64,000 bases of DNA from Chakrabartia godavariana. Its GTDB lineage: Bacteria; Pseudomonadota; Alphaproteobacteria; Sphingomonadales; Sphingomonadaceae. Made by a program: the position numbers and the translations under genes. Shown here in pieces: positions 18,221-27,313 of this stretch (within the stretch, counting starts at the first letter, position 1; the number at the start of each line of letters is the position of its first letter). The stretch lies in assembly GCA_005518185.1 (NCBI GenBank), contig RKSN01000001.1, positions 682,501 to 746,500 on the forward strand, given 5' to 3'. Below the pieces are notes generated by a model. That model was not told the origin of the DNA. It did no database searches and saw nothing but the letters and a program-made list of their open reading frames with translations.

Positions 18221-20620
18221 ATGACCATCAATCTGCCCCTTTTGCCGCTTCGTGACATCGTTGTGTTTCCGCACATGATCGTGCCGCTGTTCGTCGGTCG
18301 CGATAAATCGGTTGCGGCGCTGGAACATGCGATGTCGGGCGAAAAGGAAATCTTCCTCGTGGCCCAGTTGGACCCGGGGCAGGACGATCCGGGCCGCGAC
18401 GACCTGTATGATGTCGGCGTGACAGCCACGGTGTTGCAGCTGCTGAAGCTGCCCGACGGCACGGTCCGCGTGCTGGTGGAAGGCAAGCAACGTGCGCGCC
18501 TCGCCAATGTGGAAGCGTCGGGCGCGCTCGTCATGGCGGAAGTCGAGATGATCGAAACGGTCGCCGAAGAAGAGAGCGACGAGGTCGAGGCGCTGATGCG
18601 CTCGGTCATCGACCGGTTCGAGAATTATTCAAAGCTCAACAAGAAGCTGCCAGCCGAAACTGCCGTCCAGCTGAGCGAGATTGAGGATGCGGACCGTCTG
18701 GCGGACTCGGTGGCGGCGAACCTCGCGCTCAAGGTCGCGGACAAGCAGACGCTGCTCGTGGAAATGGACACGGCCAAGCGGCTCGAAATGGCGCTTGCCT
18801 TCATGGAAGGTGAACTCAGCGTCCTTCAGGTCGAAAAGAAGATCCGCAGCCGCGTGAAGCGGCAGATGGAAAAGACGCAGCGCGAATATTATCTGAACGA
18901 GCAGTTGAAGGCCATTCAGCGCGAACTCGGCAACGAGGGCGAAGAAGGCGACGGCAACGAGATTCAGGAGCTTCAGAACAAGATCGACAGCATGAAGCTG
19001 TCGAAGGACGCGCGCACCAAGGCGACTGCGGAAATCAAGAAGCTCAAGACGATGGCGCCGATGTCGGCCGAGGCCACGGTGGTACGCAACTATCTCGACG
19101 TTCTGCTTGGCCTGCCCTGGGGCAAGAAGTCCAAGCTGAAGAAGGATATCGCCGCCGCGCAGGCCATTCTCGATGCTGACCATTATGCGCTTGAGAAGGT
19201 CAAGGATCGCATCGTCGAATATCTGGCGGTGCAGGCGCGCACCAACAAGCTGAAGGGACCGATCCTGTGTCTCGTCGGGCCTCCGGGCGTCGGCAAGACC
19301 TCGCTTGGCCGTTCGATCGCCAAGGCGACCGGGCGCGAGTTCATTCGCCAGTCGCTGGGCGGGGTGCGCGATGAAGCCGAAATCCGCGGTCATCGCCGTA
19401 CTTATATCGGATCGCTGCCGGGCAAGATCGTGACGAACCTCAAAAAGGCCGGCACGATGAACCCGCTTTTCCTGCTCGATGAGATCGACAAGCTGGGTCA
19501 GGACTTCCGCGGCGATCCGGCGTCGGCGCTGCTCGAGGTGCTCGATCCCGAACAGAACAGCAAATTCCAGGACCATTATCTGGAGCTGGACGTCGACCTG
19601 TCTGACGTGATGTTCGTCACCACGGCGAACTCGCTCAACCTGCCGCAACCGCTGCTCGACCGCATGGAGATCATCCGGCTCGAGGGCTATACCGAGGACG
19701 AAAAGGTCGAGATTGCCCAGCGTCACCTGATCGCCAAGCAGATCGAGGCGCATGGCCTGAAGGATGGCGAATTCGTGCTGACGGAGGCGGGCCTGCGCGC
19801 GCTGATCCGCCATTACACGCGCGAAGCCGGGGTCCGCACGCTTGAGCGCGAGATCGCAAAGCTCGCGCGCAAGTCATTGCGCCGCATCCTTGAAGGCAAG
19901 GCCACGACGATCGAGATCACTGCCGAGAACCTGTCCGACTTTGCCGGTGTGCAGAAATTCCGCCACGGCATTGGCGAGGAAGAGAATCAGATTGGCGCGG
20001 TGACCGGGCTGGCCTGGACCGAAGTTGGTGGTGAACTGCTTACCATCGAAGCGGTCACCGTCCCCGGGAAGGGCGCGGTCCGCACGACGGGCAAGCTGGG
20101 CGAGGTCATGACCGAATCGGTTCAGGCTGCGATGAGCTTTGTGAAGGCGCGGGCGCCGTCTTACGGCCTCAAGCCCAGCCTGTTCCAGCGCAAGGACATC
20201 CACATCCACCTGCCCGAAGGCGCGGTGCCCAAGGATGGTCCCTCGGCCGGGATTGGCATGGTCACGGCGATGGTCTCGACGCTGAGCGGCGTTGCGGTGC
20301 GCCGCGACGTGGCGATGACGGGCGAGGTGACGCTGCGCGGTCGCGTGCTGCCGATCGGCGGCCTCAAGGAAAAGCTGCTCGCGGCGCTGCGCGGCGGGAT
20401 CACCACGGTCATCATTCCGTCGGAAAACGAAAAGGATCTCGCCGAGATTCCCGAGAACGTGAAGCAGGGCCTGTCGATCATCCCGGTCAAGCACGTCGAT
20501 GAGGTGCTGCAGATTGCGCTGGTCGACAAGCTGGAGCCCATTGAGTGGACCGAGGCGGACGAACTGGCCGCCCAGCCCCGCGCGGTGTCGGCATCTGCGG
20601 AAGACGTCGTCCGCCACTGA
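18221..20620 (+). CDS. lon: ATP-dependent protease Lon
   Basis: Cytosolic AAA+ serine protease that removes misfolded and regulatory proteins. The 799-residue protein has the N-terminal substrate domain (MTINLPLLPLRDIVVFP), Walker A GPPGVGKTSL near 353, Walker B FLLDEIDKLGQD near 420, and a C-terminal protease domain with the catalytic dyad: Ser in PKDGPSAG near 674 and Lys in GGLKEK near 716. The ATG at 18221, preceded by CGGAG, is chosen over an upstream in-frame start. hup follows after 248 bp, an order common in alphaproteobacteria. Confidence 0.97.
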   Translation: MTINLPLLPLRDIVVFPHMIVPLFVGRDKSVAALEHAMSGEKEIFLVAQLDPGQDDPGRDDLYDVGVTATVLQLLKLPDGTVRVLVEGKQRARLANVEASGALVMAEVEMIETVAEEESDEVEALMRSVIDRFENYSKLNKKLPAETAVQLSEIEDADRLADSVAANLALKVADKQTLLVEMDTAKRLEMALAFMEGELSVLQVEKKIRSRVKRQMEKTQREYYLNEQLKAIQRELGNEGEEGDGNEIQELQNKIDSMKLSKDARTKATAEIKKLKTMAPMSAEATVVRNYLDVLLGLPWGKKSKLKKDIAAAQAILDADHYALEKVKDRIVEYLAVQARTNKLKGPILCLVGPPGVGKTSLGRSIAKATGREFIRQSLGGVRDEAEIRGHRRTYIGSLPGKIVTNLKKAGTMNPLFLLDEIDKLGQDFRGDPASALLEVLDPEQNSKFQDHYLELDVDLSDVMFVTTANSLNLPQPLLDRMEIIRLEGYTEDEKVEIAQRHLIAKQIEAHGLKDGEFVLTEAGLRALIRHYTREAGVRTLEREIAKLARKSLRRILEGKATTIEITAENLSDFAGVQKFRHGIGEEENQIGAVTGLAWTEVGGELLTIEAVTVPGKGAVRTTGKLGEVMTESVQAAMSFVKARAPSYGLKPSLFQRKDIHIHLPEGAVPKDGPSAGIGMVTAMVSTLSGVAVRRDVAMTGEVTLRGRVLPIGGLKEKLLAALRGGITTVIIPSENEKDLAEIPENVKQGLSIIPVKHVDEVLQIALVDKLEPIEWTEADELAAQPRAVSASAEDVVRH

Positions 20621-20673
20621 GGCGGGGATGCGACTCGAGCGAGCAATAAGACGGAATAATGACGCGATTCTCT

Positions 20674-20703
20674 CCGGATCGCGACGGATTGGTGTCGATC
20701 CGG
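20674..20703 (+). terminator. Hairpin downstream of lon, possible terminator
   Basis: CCGGAT at 20674-20679 pairs with ATCCGG at 20698-20703, and inner CGAC at 20682-20685 pairs with GTCG at 20694-20697, with a small bulge. It lies 54 bases past the lon stop. There is no run of T after it, so intrinsic termination is uncertain. Confidence 0.3.
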
Positions 20704-20776
20704 ATCGTTCTCGCCACTTTGGTCGCGAAAATCGGGTTTCAGGGCCTGTTTTGAGGCGCTTCTCCGTGCTTTTGCT

Positions 20777-20805
20777 TTGACAGCCGCGCTTTGCGTGGCA
20801 TTACA
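20777..20805 (+). promoter_or_regulatory. Candidate sigma-70 promoter of hup
   Basis: TTGACA at 20777-20782 is followed, after exactly 17 bases, by ATTACA at 20800-20805. It lies 64 bp before the hup start codon and after the lon hairpin, which would give hup its own promoter. The -35 box is a perfect consensus; the -10 is partial. Confidence 0.5.
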
Positions 20806-20868
20806 CCCGGCACGGCTTTTCGCCGAAAATACACAGTAATCCACACACTCGACGAGGGGGTTCCAAAA

Positions 20869-21141
20869 ATGAACAAGCAAGATCTGATCGCTGCCGTGGC
20901 AGACGCCTCGGGCCTGACCAAGGCCGACGCCAGCAAGGCTGTTGAAGGCGTGTTTGACGCGATCACCGGCGCGCTCAAGAAGGGCGATGAAGTTCGTCTC
21001 GTCGGCTTTGGCACGTTCGCCGTTTCGAAGCGCAAGGCTTCGACCGGTCGTAACCCGCGCACGGGCGCTCCGATGGAGATCAAGGCTTCGTCGCAGCCGA
21101 AGTTCAAGGCCGGCAAGGGCCTGAAGGACGCCGTCAACTAA
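20869..21141 (+). CDS. hup: HU family DNA-binding protein
   Basis: 90-residue nucleoid protein that bends DNA as a dimer. The N-terminal helical dimer region (MNKQDLIAAVADASGLTKAD) is followed by the conserved turn VRLVGFGTFAV and the DNA-wrapping arm with the proline tip GRNPRTG (about residues 60-67). Length and sequence are standard for HU-beta/HupB. The gene has its own candidate promoter upstream and a clear terminator 29 bp downstream, so it is probably monocistronic and highly expressed. Confidence 0.95.
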   Translation: MNKQDLIAAVADASGLTKADASKAVEGVFDAITGALKKGDEVRLVGFGTFAVSKRKASTGRNPRTGAPMEIKASSQPKFKAGKGLKDAVN

Positions 21142-21169
21142 GACGCGCCGTTCCCTCTGGAACAATATT

Positions 21170-21209
21170 GACGGGCGGCCCATGAAAATGGTGCCGCCCG
21201 TCTTGTTTT
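21170..21209 (+). terminator. Rho-independent terminator of hup
   Basis: A perfect 10-bp stem, GACGGGCGGC at 21170-21179 and GCCGCCCGTC at 21193-21202, with a 13-base loop, is followed by TTGTTTT. It lies 28 bases after the hup stop codon and upstream of tRNA-Val. Confidence 0.88.
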
Positions 21210-21248
21210 GGGCGAAAGCCTCGGTTAGGGGCAACGCCTTCACGGCGT

Positions 21249-21323
21249 GGGCGCGTAGCTCAGCGGTAGAGCACACCCTTCACACGGGTGGGGTCACAGG
21301 TTCAATCCCTGTCGCGCCCACCA
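21249..21323 (+). tRNA. tRNA-Val (anticodon CAC)
   Basis: A 75-base cloverleaf with encoded CCA end. Acceptor arms GGGCGCG and CGCGCCC pair perfectly; the anticodon arm CACCC-TTCACAC-GGGTG places CAC at positions 34-36; the T arm is ACAGG-TTCAATC-CCTGT. It lies between the hup terminator and the convergent antiporter gene. There is no integrase or duplicated 3' end nearby, so nothing suggests use as an attachment site. Confidence 0.96.
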
Positions 21324-21336
21324 CGCCGTCGCTCTC

Positions 21337-23103
21337 CTATTTTCTGGTTGTCCCGAGCTTGGGTGCCTTTTTGAGGCCCGCCCGGTGCTTGATCGCGCCG
21401 CGCAGCTCGTCGCGCTTTTCGTGGATCGAGGCGATCACGGGGCCCATCGCCACGCCGAGATCGACAAGCACCGCTTCCGACAGCTGGAGTGAGCTTTCGA
21501 GCGTTTCGGGCACAGCATCGGAAGCACCCGCCTTGTAAAGCTCTGCGGCATGTTCCGGGTCACGTGCGCGGGCGACGATGTTCACATGCGCGTGACGTTG
21601 CCGGATGCGTTTGGTCAGCCGCACCGCCTGAACATGGTCATCCATCGTCATCACGATGGCGGGGCAGGTCGACAGCCCGAGGCCTTCCAGTGTTTCCAGG
21701 CGCGTGGCGTCGCCAAAGCGCACGGGCCGCCCCTCACGCCGCGCGCGGTTCACGGTGTCGACATTCCCCTCGATCGCGACCCATCGCCGTCCGTGGGTGT
21801 CCAGCATGTCGGCCACCATCCGCCCGACGCGGCCATAGCCGACAATGATCGCGCGCGGCGCCATGTCATTTTCATCGATTGCCGGTTCGTCACGACCTAC
21901 GCCGTGGCGGCTTTCGACCCAGCCGGCGACAACGTGGCCCAGCCGCGCGAGGAGGGGGGTGATCGTCAGCCCCAGTGCGGTGACGACCTGCCAGAAGCCC
22001 GATATGTCTTCGGAGATGAGGCCTGCCTGCAAGGCTGCGGCAAGCACGATGAGCGTGGTTTCCGAAGGACTGGCCATCAGCACGCCGACTTCGGCCGCAA
22101 CGCCGCGCCGGACGCCATTCAGCCGGAGCAGGCCCGCTGTGACGGCCATCTTGATCGCGAGGACCCCGATCAGCGCCACAGCGACTTCGGCCCATTGTTC
22201 GACCATGCGGTCAATGTCGAGCCGCATCCCGACCGTGATCAGGAAGACGCCAAGTGCGAGCCCCTTGAACGGGATGACAACGGTTTCAACCTCACTGCGA
22301 TAGGCGGTCTCAGCAATCAGCAACCCCGCCACAAGCGCGCCCATGATGGGCGACAGCCCGACGCTGACGGTCAACATGCTGGAGGCGATGACGACCAGCA
22401 GCGTGGCCGAGATGAACAGCTCCGGGCTTTTGGTGCGGGCCGCCTGCGCGAAGAGCGGGGGGAGGAGGAAGCGCCCCAGAATGAACATCGCGACGAGCGT
22501 CAGCAGTCCGGTGCCAAGCAGGCCGGCCATGTTCGCAAGGTCCGCAAGCGCAGCACCCCCCAGCGAGCCGAGCAGGAAGACGATCGGGACCAGCGCCAGA
22601 TCCTCGAACAGGAGCATCCCGAACGCATTGCGGCCCACGGCACCCGTCGTGCCGGAAATGGGCAGCACCAGCGCGGTCGATGACAGGGCAAGCGCAACGC
22701 CAAGGCCAAGCGAGGGCTGCAGGCTACCGCCGAACGCCCAGAGCGCCAGCCCGATCAGCACGCCCGATCCGAACAGCTGCGCCGCCCCAATGCCGAAGAC
22801 AAGGCGACGCATGGATTTCAGGCGCGCAAAGGACAGTTCCAGCCCGATAGAAAAGAGCAGGAGGATGATGCCGAGTTCGGCAAAGGGCTCAATTGATTCC
22901 CGGTCGGCGATGGAGAGCGTGCGCAGCCAGGGCAGCTGATCTGAAAAGCGCGCAAGGCCATATGGCCCGGTCAGGATGCCGATGAGGATGAAGCCGATGA
23001 CGGGCGTGATGCGCACGCGCGCAAAGGCCGGGATGACGACGCCCGCCGCGCCAAGGATGAGGAGCGCGTCATGGAGCGCCGCCGTGGAGGTGTCGGCTGT
23101 CAT
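21337..23103 (-). CDS. CPA2 family cation:proton antiporter with C-terminal TrkA-N domain
   Basis: 588-residue membrane protein with about 12-13 hydrophobic segments in the first ~390 residues, including GIILLLFSIGLELSF, followed by a cytosolic Rossmann domain that begins RAIIVGYGRVGR (G-x-G-x-x-G) near residue 395. This is the layout of KefB/KefC/YbaL potassium- or sodium-proton antiporters gated by NAD(H) or ligands. The substrate ion cannot be told from sequence. A GTG lies two codons before ATG 23103; the ATG is chosen. The gene converges on tRNA-Val with 13 bp between, and lies downstream of icd beyond a strong terminator. Confidence 0.88.
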   Translation of the reverse strand: MTADTSTAALHDALLILGAAGVVIPAFARVRITPVIGFILIGILTGPYGLARFSDQLPWLRTLSIADRESIEPFAELGIILLLFSIGLELSFARLKSMRRLVFGIGAAQLFGSGVLIGLALWAFGGSLQPSLGLGVALALSSTALVLPISGTTGAVGRNAFGMLLFEDLALVPIVFLLGSLGGAALADLANMAGLLGTGLLTLVAMFILGRFLLPPLFAQAARTKSPELFISATLLVVIASSMLTVSVGLSPIMGALVAGLLIAETAYRSEVETVVIPFKGLALGVFLITVGMRLDIDRMVEQWAEVAVALIGVLAIKMAVTAGLLRLNGVRRGVAAEVGVLMASPSETTLIVLAAALQAGLISEDISGFWQVVTALGLTITPLLARLGHVVAGWVESRHGVGRDEPAIDENDMAPRAIIVGYGRVGRMVADMLDTHGRRWVAIEGNVDTVNRARREGRPVRFGDATRLETLEGLGLSTCPAIVMTMDDHVQAVRLTKRIRQRHAHVNIVARARDPEHAAELYKAGASDAVPETLESSLQLSEAVLVDLGVAMGPVIASIHEKRDELRGAIKHRAGLKKAPKLGTTRK

Positions 23104-23159
23104 GGGCACAGCCTAGCGCGCGACCGCCGCCTTTGTCATTCGCGCGGGGCCCCGAACAC

Positions 23160-23192
23160 AAAAAAAGAGCGGACGGTTGCCCGCCCGCTCTT
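23160..23192 (-). terminator. Rho-independent terminator of icd
   Basis: Reading the minus strand, a stem of AAGAGCGGGCGG against CCGTCCGCTCTT (one mismatch in 12, four-base loop) is followed by a run of T residues. It lies 22 bases after the icd stop and before the antiporter start. Confidence 0.9.
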
Positions 23193-23213
23193 CATGTCAG
23201 GTGCCGCTGAGGA

Positions 23214-24434
23214 TCAGGCCCAGGCGACCATTTCCTTTTCGAGGTTCCCGCGGATCGCCTCGAAGAACTGTTCGGTCGTCATCCAGGCCTGATCCGGACC
23301 GATGAGGATCGCGAGATCCTTGGTCATCGCGCCGCTTTCGACCGTCTCGATGCAGACCTTTTCAAGCGTTTCGGCAAAGCGCGTCACGTCCGGCGTATTG
23401 TCGAACTTGCCGCGATAGATGAGGCCGCGGGTCCAGGCGAAGATCGATGCAATCGGGTTGGTCGATGTGGCCTTGCCCTGCTGGTGCATGCGGTAGTGGC
23501 GCGTCACCGTGCCGTGCGCGGCTTCGGCTTCGACCGTCTTGCCATCGGGCGTCATCAGAACCGACGTCATCAGGCCCAGCGAGCCGAAGCCCTGCGCGAC
23601 CTGGTCGGACTGAACGTCGCCGTCATAGTTCTTGCACGCCCAAACGAACTTGCCGCTCCACTTCAGCGCGGAGGCGACCATGTCGTCGATCAGACGATGT
23701 TCATAGACAATGCCAGCTTCCTGGAACTTGTCCTTGAATTCGGCTTCATAAACTTCCTGGAACAGATCCTTGAAGCGGCCATCATAGGCCTTGAGGATCG
23801 TGTTCTTGGTCGACAGGTAAACCGGCCAGCCAAGGCCCAAGCCATAGTTCATCGAGGCACGCGCAAAATCGCGGATCGAATCATCGAGGTTGTACATCGC
23901 CAGCGCGACGCCCGACGACGGGTAGTGGAACACTTCCTCGTCGATCTTCTCGCCATTGTCGCCGTCCCAGACAAGGCGGAGCTTGCCGGGGCCGGGGACG
24001 AGGAAGTCGGTGGCCTTATACTGGTCGCCAAAGGCGTGACGGCCAACGACGATGGGGTCGGTCCAGCCGGGAATCAGGCGGGGGACGTTCTTGATGACGA
24101 TCGGTTCGCGAAACACGACGCCGCCCAGGATGTTGCGGATCGTGCCGTTGGGCGACTTCCACATCTTCTTGAGGCCGAATTCTTCCACACGGGCTTCGTC
24201 CGGAGTGATCGTGGCGCACTTCACGCCGACGCCATACTGCTTGATGGCATTCGCCGCATCGACCGTGATCTGATCGTTGGTCTCGTCGCGCTTTTCGACC
24301 GACAAATCGTAATATTTCAGATCGATATCGAGGTAAGGCAGGATCAGCTTTTCACGGATCCACTGCCAGATGATGCGGGTCATTTCGTCGCCGTCGATTT
24401 CCACGACGGGCGTGTTCACCTTGATCTTTGCCAT
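23214..24434 (-). CDS. icd: NADP-dependent isocitrate dehydrogenase
   Basis: TCA-cycle enzyme converting isocitrate to 2-oxoglutarate and CO2 with NADP. The 406-residue product is of the eukaryote-like homodimeric type, starting [20 protein letters not shown], with the substrate-binding [12 protein letters not shown] and the metal-site aspartates in [11 protein letters not shown]. The frame is open to 24497, but the ATG at 24434 starts the family N-terminus and has a GGGGAAAG site upstream. A strong terminator follows. psd lies divergently 107 bp away. Confidence 0.96.
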   Translation of the reverse strand: MAKIKVNTPVVEIDGDEMTRIIWQWIREKLILPYLDIDLKYYDLSVEKRDETNDQITVDAANAIKQYGVGVKCATITPDEARVEEFGLKKMWKSPNGTIRNILGGVVFREPIVIKNVPRLIPGWTDPIVVGRHAFGDQYKATDFLVPGPGKLRLVWDGDNGEKIDEEVFHYPSSGVALAMYNLDDSIRDFARASMNYGLGLGWPVYLSTKNTILKAYDGRFKDLFQEVYEAEFKDKFQEAGIVYEHRLIDDMVASALKWSGKFVWACKNYDGDVQSDQVAQGFGSLGLMTSVLMTPDGKTVEAEAAHGTVTRHYRMHQQGKATSTNPIASIFAWTRGLIYRGKFDNTPDVTRFAETLEKVCIETVESGAMTKDLAILIGPDQAWMTTEQFFEAIRGNLEKEMVAWA

Positions 24435-24541
24435 TTTGTGTCTTTCCCCGGGGATTGGATCAGGCGTGGCCTTAAGGCCGGATTTCGCTGCGATCAACCG
24501 CTCTGATTGTATGATGGGTCCCGTTTGCCTATGTAGGCCGG

Positions 24542-25276
24542 ATGACCGAACATGAAAAAGCCGTCGCCGCAGGCGAAGGCGTTAAATGGGCCTGGCCCGC
24601 CGTGCACCCGGAAGGGCGCAAGTTCGCCGTGATTTCGGCAGCCATCGTCGCCGCGCTCACCCTGATCGGGTGGACGTTTTTCGCCTGGCTTTTCGTCGGG
24701 CTGACGATCTGGATCCTTGCCTTTTTCCGCGATCCCGTCCGCAGCGTCCCGCAGGACGCCAATGCGATCATTGCGCCGGCCGATGGCATGGTGACGTTGA
24801 TCCAGACAGTCCTGCCGCCCAAGGAGATTTCGGGCGAGGACGGGCTTTTGGTGGAACCTGTCGTGCGCGTGTCGATTTTCATGAGCGTGTTCGACGTTCA
24901 CATCAACCGCTCGCCCATTGCCGGCACCGTCCGCAAGATCGAGTATATTCCCGGCAAGTTCCTCAATGCCGATCTCGACAAGGCGAGCGAGGACAATGAA
25001 CGCCAGCACTTCCTCGTCGAACGCGCCGATGGTGTGAAGATCGGGTTCACCCAGATTGCGGGCCTTGTTGCGCGCCGGATCGTCCCCTTTTCCAGGGTTG
25101 GGGATATGGTGACGGCCGGGGAACGCGTCGGCCTTATCCGCTTTGGCAGCCGGGTCGATGTCTATTTCCCCAAGGGAACCGCCCCCAAGGTGGCGCTCGG
25201 CCAGCGCTGCGTGGCCGGTGAAACCATCCTTGGCCTCATTGGCGACGGCACGGCGGCCGTTGCCCTGACGCAATAA
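24542..25276 (+). CDS. psd: Phosphatidylserine decarboxylase proenzyme
   Basis: Membrane enzyme that decarboxylates phosphatidylserine to phosphatidylethanolamine. The 244-residue protein has membrane segments near 28-70 and belongs to the short PSD group of alphaproteobacteria. Self-cleavage is expected at the Gly-Ser bond in [10 protein letters not shown]; Ser203 becomes the pyruvoyl group. Two bases after its stop codon begins pssA, the preceding step in the pathway, so the pair forms a phosphatidylethanolamine operon. It is divergent from icd. Confidence 0.95.
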   Translation: MTEHEKAVAAGEGVKWAWPAVHPEGRKFAVISAAIVAALTLIGWTFFAWLFVGLTIWILAFFRDPVRSVPQDANAIIAPADGMVTLIQTVLPPKEISGEDGLLVEPVVRVSIFMSVFDVHINRSPIAGTVRKIEYIPGKFLNADLDKASEDNERQHFLVERADGVKIGFTQIAGLVARRIVPFSRVGDMVTAGERVGLIRFGSRVDVYFPKGTAPKVALGQRCVAGETILGLIGDGTAAVALTQ

Positions 25277-25278
25277 CC

Positions 25279-26058
25279 ATGGGGGAGAAACGCCGCGGCA
25301 TCAGCCTGCGCGCGGTCGCGCCCAATGCGGTCACGGCGCTCGCCTTGTGCTTCGGTCTGACGGGCATCCGCTTTGCGATTTCGGCGGCCGGGCATGATCC
25401 GCACCCTGGCGACTGGGAACGGGCCATTGGTGCGATCGTGATCGCGGCGCTGCTCGACGGCATTGACGGGCGCATCGCCCGGCTTCTCAAAGGCGAAAGC
25501 CGCTTCGGTGCGGAGCTGGATTCGCTGTCCGACGTGATCGCGTTCGGCGTGTCGCCCACGATCATCATGTATCTCTGGTCGCTGCAATATTTCCCGAAGT
25601 TCGGGTGGATCTGCGCGCTCGCCATTGCGGTCTGCTGCGCGCTGCGGCTCGCCCGCTTCAATGCCGCCATCGATTCGGAAGACCAGCCACACAAGTCGGC
25701 GGGTTTTCTCACCGGCGTCCCGGCGCCCGCAGGGGCGGGGCTGGCTTTTCTGCCGCTCTATCTATGGGTGGTGACCGAGGACGAGCTTTTCCGCAATCCG
25801 GCGATTGTCGGCCCCTGGATCGTCTTTGTCGCGATCCTGATGATCTCCAACGTGGCGACCTACAGCTGGGGCTCGATCCGGCTGCGGCGCCATATCCGGC
25901 TGGAGGCGATACTCCTCATGGCCTTGCTCGGCACGGCCCTGTTCTCGGAACCGTGGATCACGCTCATCATCGTGAGCGCTGGCTATCTTGCCATGATCCC
26001 GTTCAGTATCCGCAGCTATGCGCGGGTGAAGGCTGGCCGCGCCCAAGCGGGCGACTGA
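25279..26058 (+). CDS. pssA: CDP-diacylglycerol--serine O-phosphatidyltransferase
   Basis: Makes phosphatidylserine from CDP-diacylglycerol and serine in the inner membrane. The 259-residue protein carries the CDP-alcohol phosphatidyltransferase motif D-G-x2-A-R-x8-G-x3-D-x3-D, with aspartates at 63, 81 and 85, and about seven or eight hydrophobic segments. The type II (membrane) enzyme of Gram-positives and alphaproteobacteria is of this size. It lies 2 bp after psd and supplies its substrate. The end of the gene is 8 bp from the convergent small gene at 26067. Confidence 0.94.
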   Translation: MGEKRRGISLRAVAPNAVTALALCFGLTGIRFAISAAGHDPHPGDWERAIGAIVIAALLDGIDGRIARLLKGESRFGAELDSLSDVIAFGVSPTIIMYLWSLQYFPKFGWICALAIAVCCALRLARFNAAIDSEDQPHKSAGFLTGVPAPAGAGLAFLPLYLWVVTEDELFRNPAIVGPWIVFVAILMISNVATYSWGSIRLRRHIRLEAILLMALLGTALFSEPWITLIIVSAGYLAMIPFSIRSYARVKAGRAQAGD

Positions 26059-26066
26059 CCCTCACA

Positions 26067-26285
26067 TCACGCCGCGAGGCGGAACGCCGTTGCCGGAACG
26101 GTTGCAGACGCCAGCGCCGGGCGACGCCGCATGACATAGACCTTGGCGGGCTCCACCTCGATGACGGGCGCCTGACCCGACAGGGCGGTCTCGATGCGTT
26201 CCGACGCGTTGGACAGCATTGACCGAATCAGCTCAACTGTAAGGCCCAGGACAGTGGCAAAGAACAGAAAGGCGAGGATTTGCAT
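26067..26285 (-). CDS. Small single-pass membrane protein, predicted SOS-regulated
   Basis: 72-residue protein with one N-terminal hydrophobic segment (about residues 2-18, MQILAFLFFATVLGLTVE), then an amphipathic helix (IRSMLSNASERIETALSG) and a basic, alanine-rich tail. I recognise no family. AAGGAG lies 7 bases before ATG 26285, which decides this start over an upstream ATG. A GTTC-N7-GTTC LexA box lies about 62 bases upstream with a TTGACA between. Small SOS-induced membrane proteins such as Caulobacter SidA block division; a similar role is an inference from size, topology and the box only. Confidence 0.7.
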   Translation of the reverse strand: MQILAFLFFATVLGLTVELIRSMLSNASERIETALSGQAPVIEVEPAKVYVMRRRPALASATVPATAFRLAA

Positions 26286-26296
26286 GGCGATCTCCT

Positions 26297-26337
26297 TTTG
26301 TTCCACTGCAATTGATCCTGATTTGTTCCACTGTCAA
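26297..26337 (-). promoter_or_regulatory. Promoter region of the small membrane gene with a direct repeat
   Basis: On the minus strand TTGACA (26337-26332) can serve as a -35 box; no good -10 is obvious at 17 bases. An exact 12-base direct repeat, reading TTTGTTCCACTG on the plus strand, occurs at 26297-26308 and 26322-26333, 25 bp apart. It may bind a second regulator. Confidence 0.4.
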
Positions 26338-26346
26338 GCAAAAAGA

Positions 26347-26361
26347 GAACATGTGCGGAAC
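26347..26361 (-). promoter_or_regulatory. LexA box of alphaproteobacterial type
   Basis: The minus strand reads GTTCCGCACATGTTC, a perfect GTTC-N7-GTTC direct repeat, the known LexA operator in alphaproteobacteria. It lies 10 bases before a TTGACA and 62 bases before the start of the 72-residue membrane protein gene. No other gene starts near it, so it most likely controls that gene. Confidence 0.7.
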
Positions 26362-26422
26362 GGAGCGCCGGGCCTGCCGTACGCCGCGCACATGGATCTG
26401 CGATGTCTGGAAAAAGAGAGAG

Positions 26423-26497
26423 TGGCTCCCCGGGCCTGATTCGAACAGGCGGCCGTCCGATTAACAGTCGGATGCTCTACCGCTGAGCTACCGGGGA
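26423..26497 (-). tRNA. tRNA-Asn (anticodon GTT)
   Basis: A 75-base cloverleaf on the minus strand starting TCCCCGG and ending in an encoded CCA. The anticodon arm CCGAC-TGTTAAT-CGG... places GTT at 34-36. The T arm reads CTG-TTCGAAT-CAG within matching stems. nadK ends 52 bp upstream on the same strand, and a CTCTCTCTTTTT stretch follows the CCA, which could end the transcript before the LexA-boxed gene. Confidence 0.95.
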
Positions 26498-26548
26498 ACG
26501 CTCTACAGGCTGGCGCGTATAGCAGGCAAAATTCGCTTGGCAACCCGT

Positions 26549-27313
26549 TCAGACTGCAAATTGCTCCATCGCGATCCGGTCATCAAGCGCATGCTCGGGA
26601 TCGAACATCATCGTGAGCTTCGTCGTACGGTCGGTCGTGACCCGAATCTGCGCGACATCACGCACTTCCTGCTGGTCCGCCACGGCGCTGACCGGCCGCT
26701 TGACGGGGTCCAGAACGCGGAAGCTGACGGTGGCCGTATCGGGCAGGATGGCACCGCGCCAGCGCCGCGGACGGAACGGGCTGATCGGGGTGAGGGCCAG
26801 CATCGGTGAATCCAGCGGCAGGATCGGCCCTTGCGCCGAAAAATTATAGGCGGTCGATCCGGCGGGCGTTGCGACAAGGACGCCATCGCACACCAGCTCA
26901 TCAAGAACGATGCGGCCGTTGACCTCGACTTCGAGCTTTGCCGTCTGGCGCGTCTCGCGCAGGAGGGAGACCTCATTGATGGCCGGGCTGGTGAAATGTT
27001 CGCCATCGACGGTTTCGGCGTCCATGCGCAGGGGGCAGACGTGGAACGAGCGCGCCTTGGTGATCCGCTCGTCCAGCGCTTCCATGCGCCATTCGTTCAT
27101 CAGAAAGCCGACCGTGCCCAGGTTCATCCCGAAGACCGGAACGATCCGCTTGCGTCCGAGCATCCCGTGGAGCGTCTGCAGCATGAAGCCATCGCCGCCC
27201 AGGGCGACGACAAGGTCCGCCTCCCGCAGGTCAGCCCAGTCATAGGCATTGCGGAGCTGCTCGGCGGCTTCCTGTGCAGGGGCCGTGGGCGAAACGAGAA
27301 GGGCGCGTTTCAT
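26549..27313 (-). CDS. nadK: NAD kinase
   Basis: Phosphorylates NAD to NADP. The 254-residue product is of the usual short bacterial length, with GGDG at residues 39-42 (ATP/NAD site) and the conserved segment DGVLVATPAGSTAYN near 150. The N-terminus starts MKRALLVSPTAPAQ. Its ATG overlaps the moaA stop codon by 4 bases (ATGA), so it is the second gene of an operon with moaA. A supply link between the two is not obvious. tRNA-Asn follows on the same strand. Confidence 0.95.
   Translation of the reverse strand: MKRALLVSPTAPAQEAAEQLRNAYDWADLREADLVVALGGDGFMLQTLHGMLGRKRIVPVFGMNLGTVGFLMNEWRMEALDERITKARSFHVCPLRMDAETVDGEHFTSPAINEVSLLRETRQTAKLEVEVNGRIVLDELVCDGVLVATPAGSTAYNFSAQGPILPLDSPMLALTPISPFRPRRWRGAILPDTATVSFRVLDPVKRPVSAVADQQEVRDVAQIRVTTDRTTKLTMMFDPEHALDDRIAMEQFAV

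Noticed and set aside
21249-21323. tRNA genes (Val, Asn, Met) as integration sites of genomic islands
   Set aside because: No integrase, no repeated tRNA 3' ends and no change in gene character next to any of the three tRNAs.
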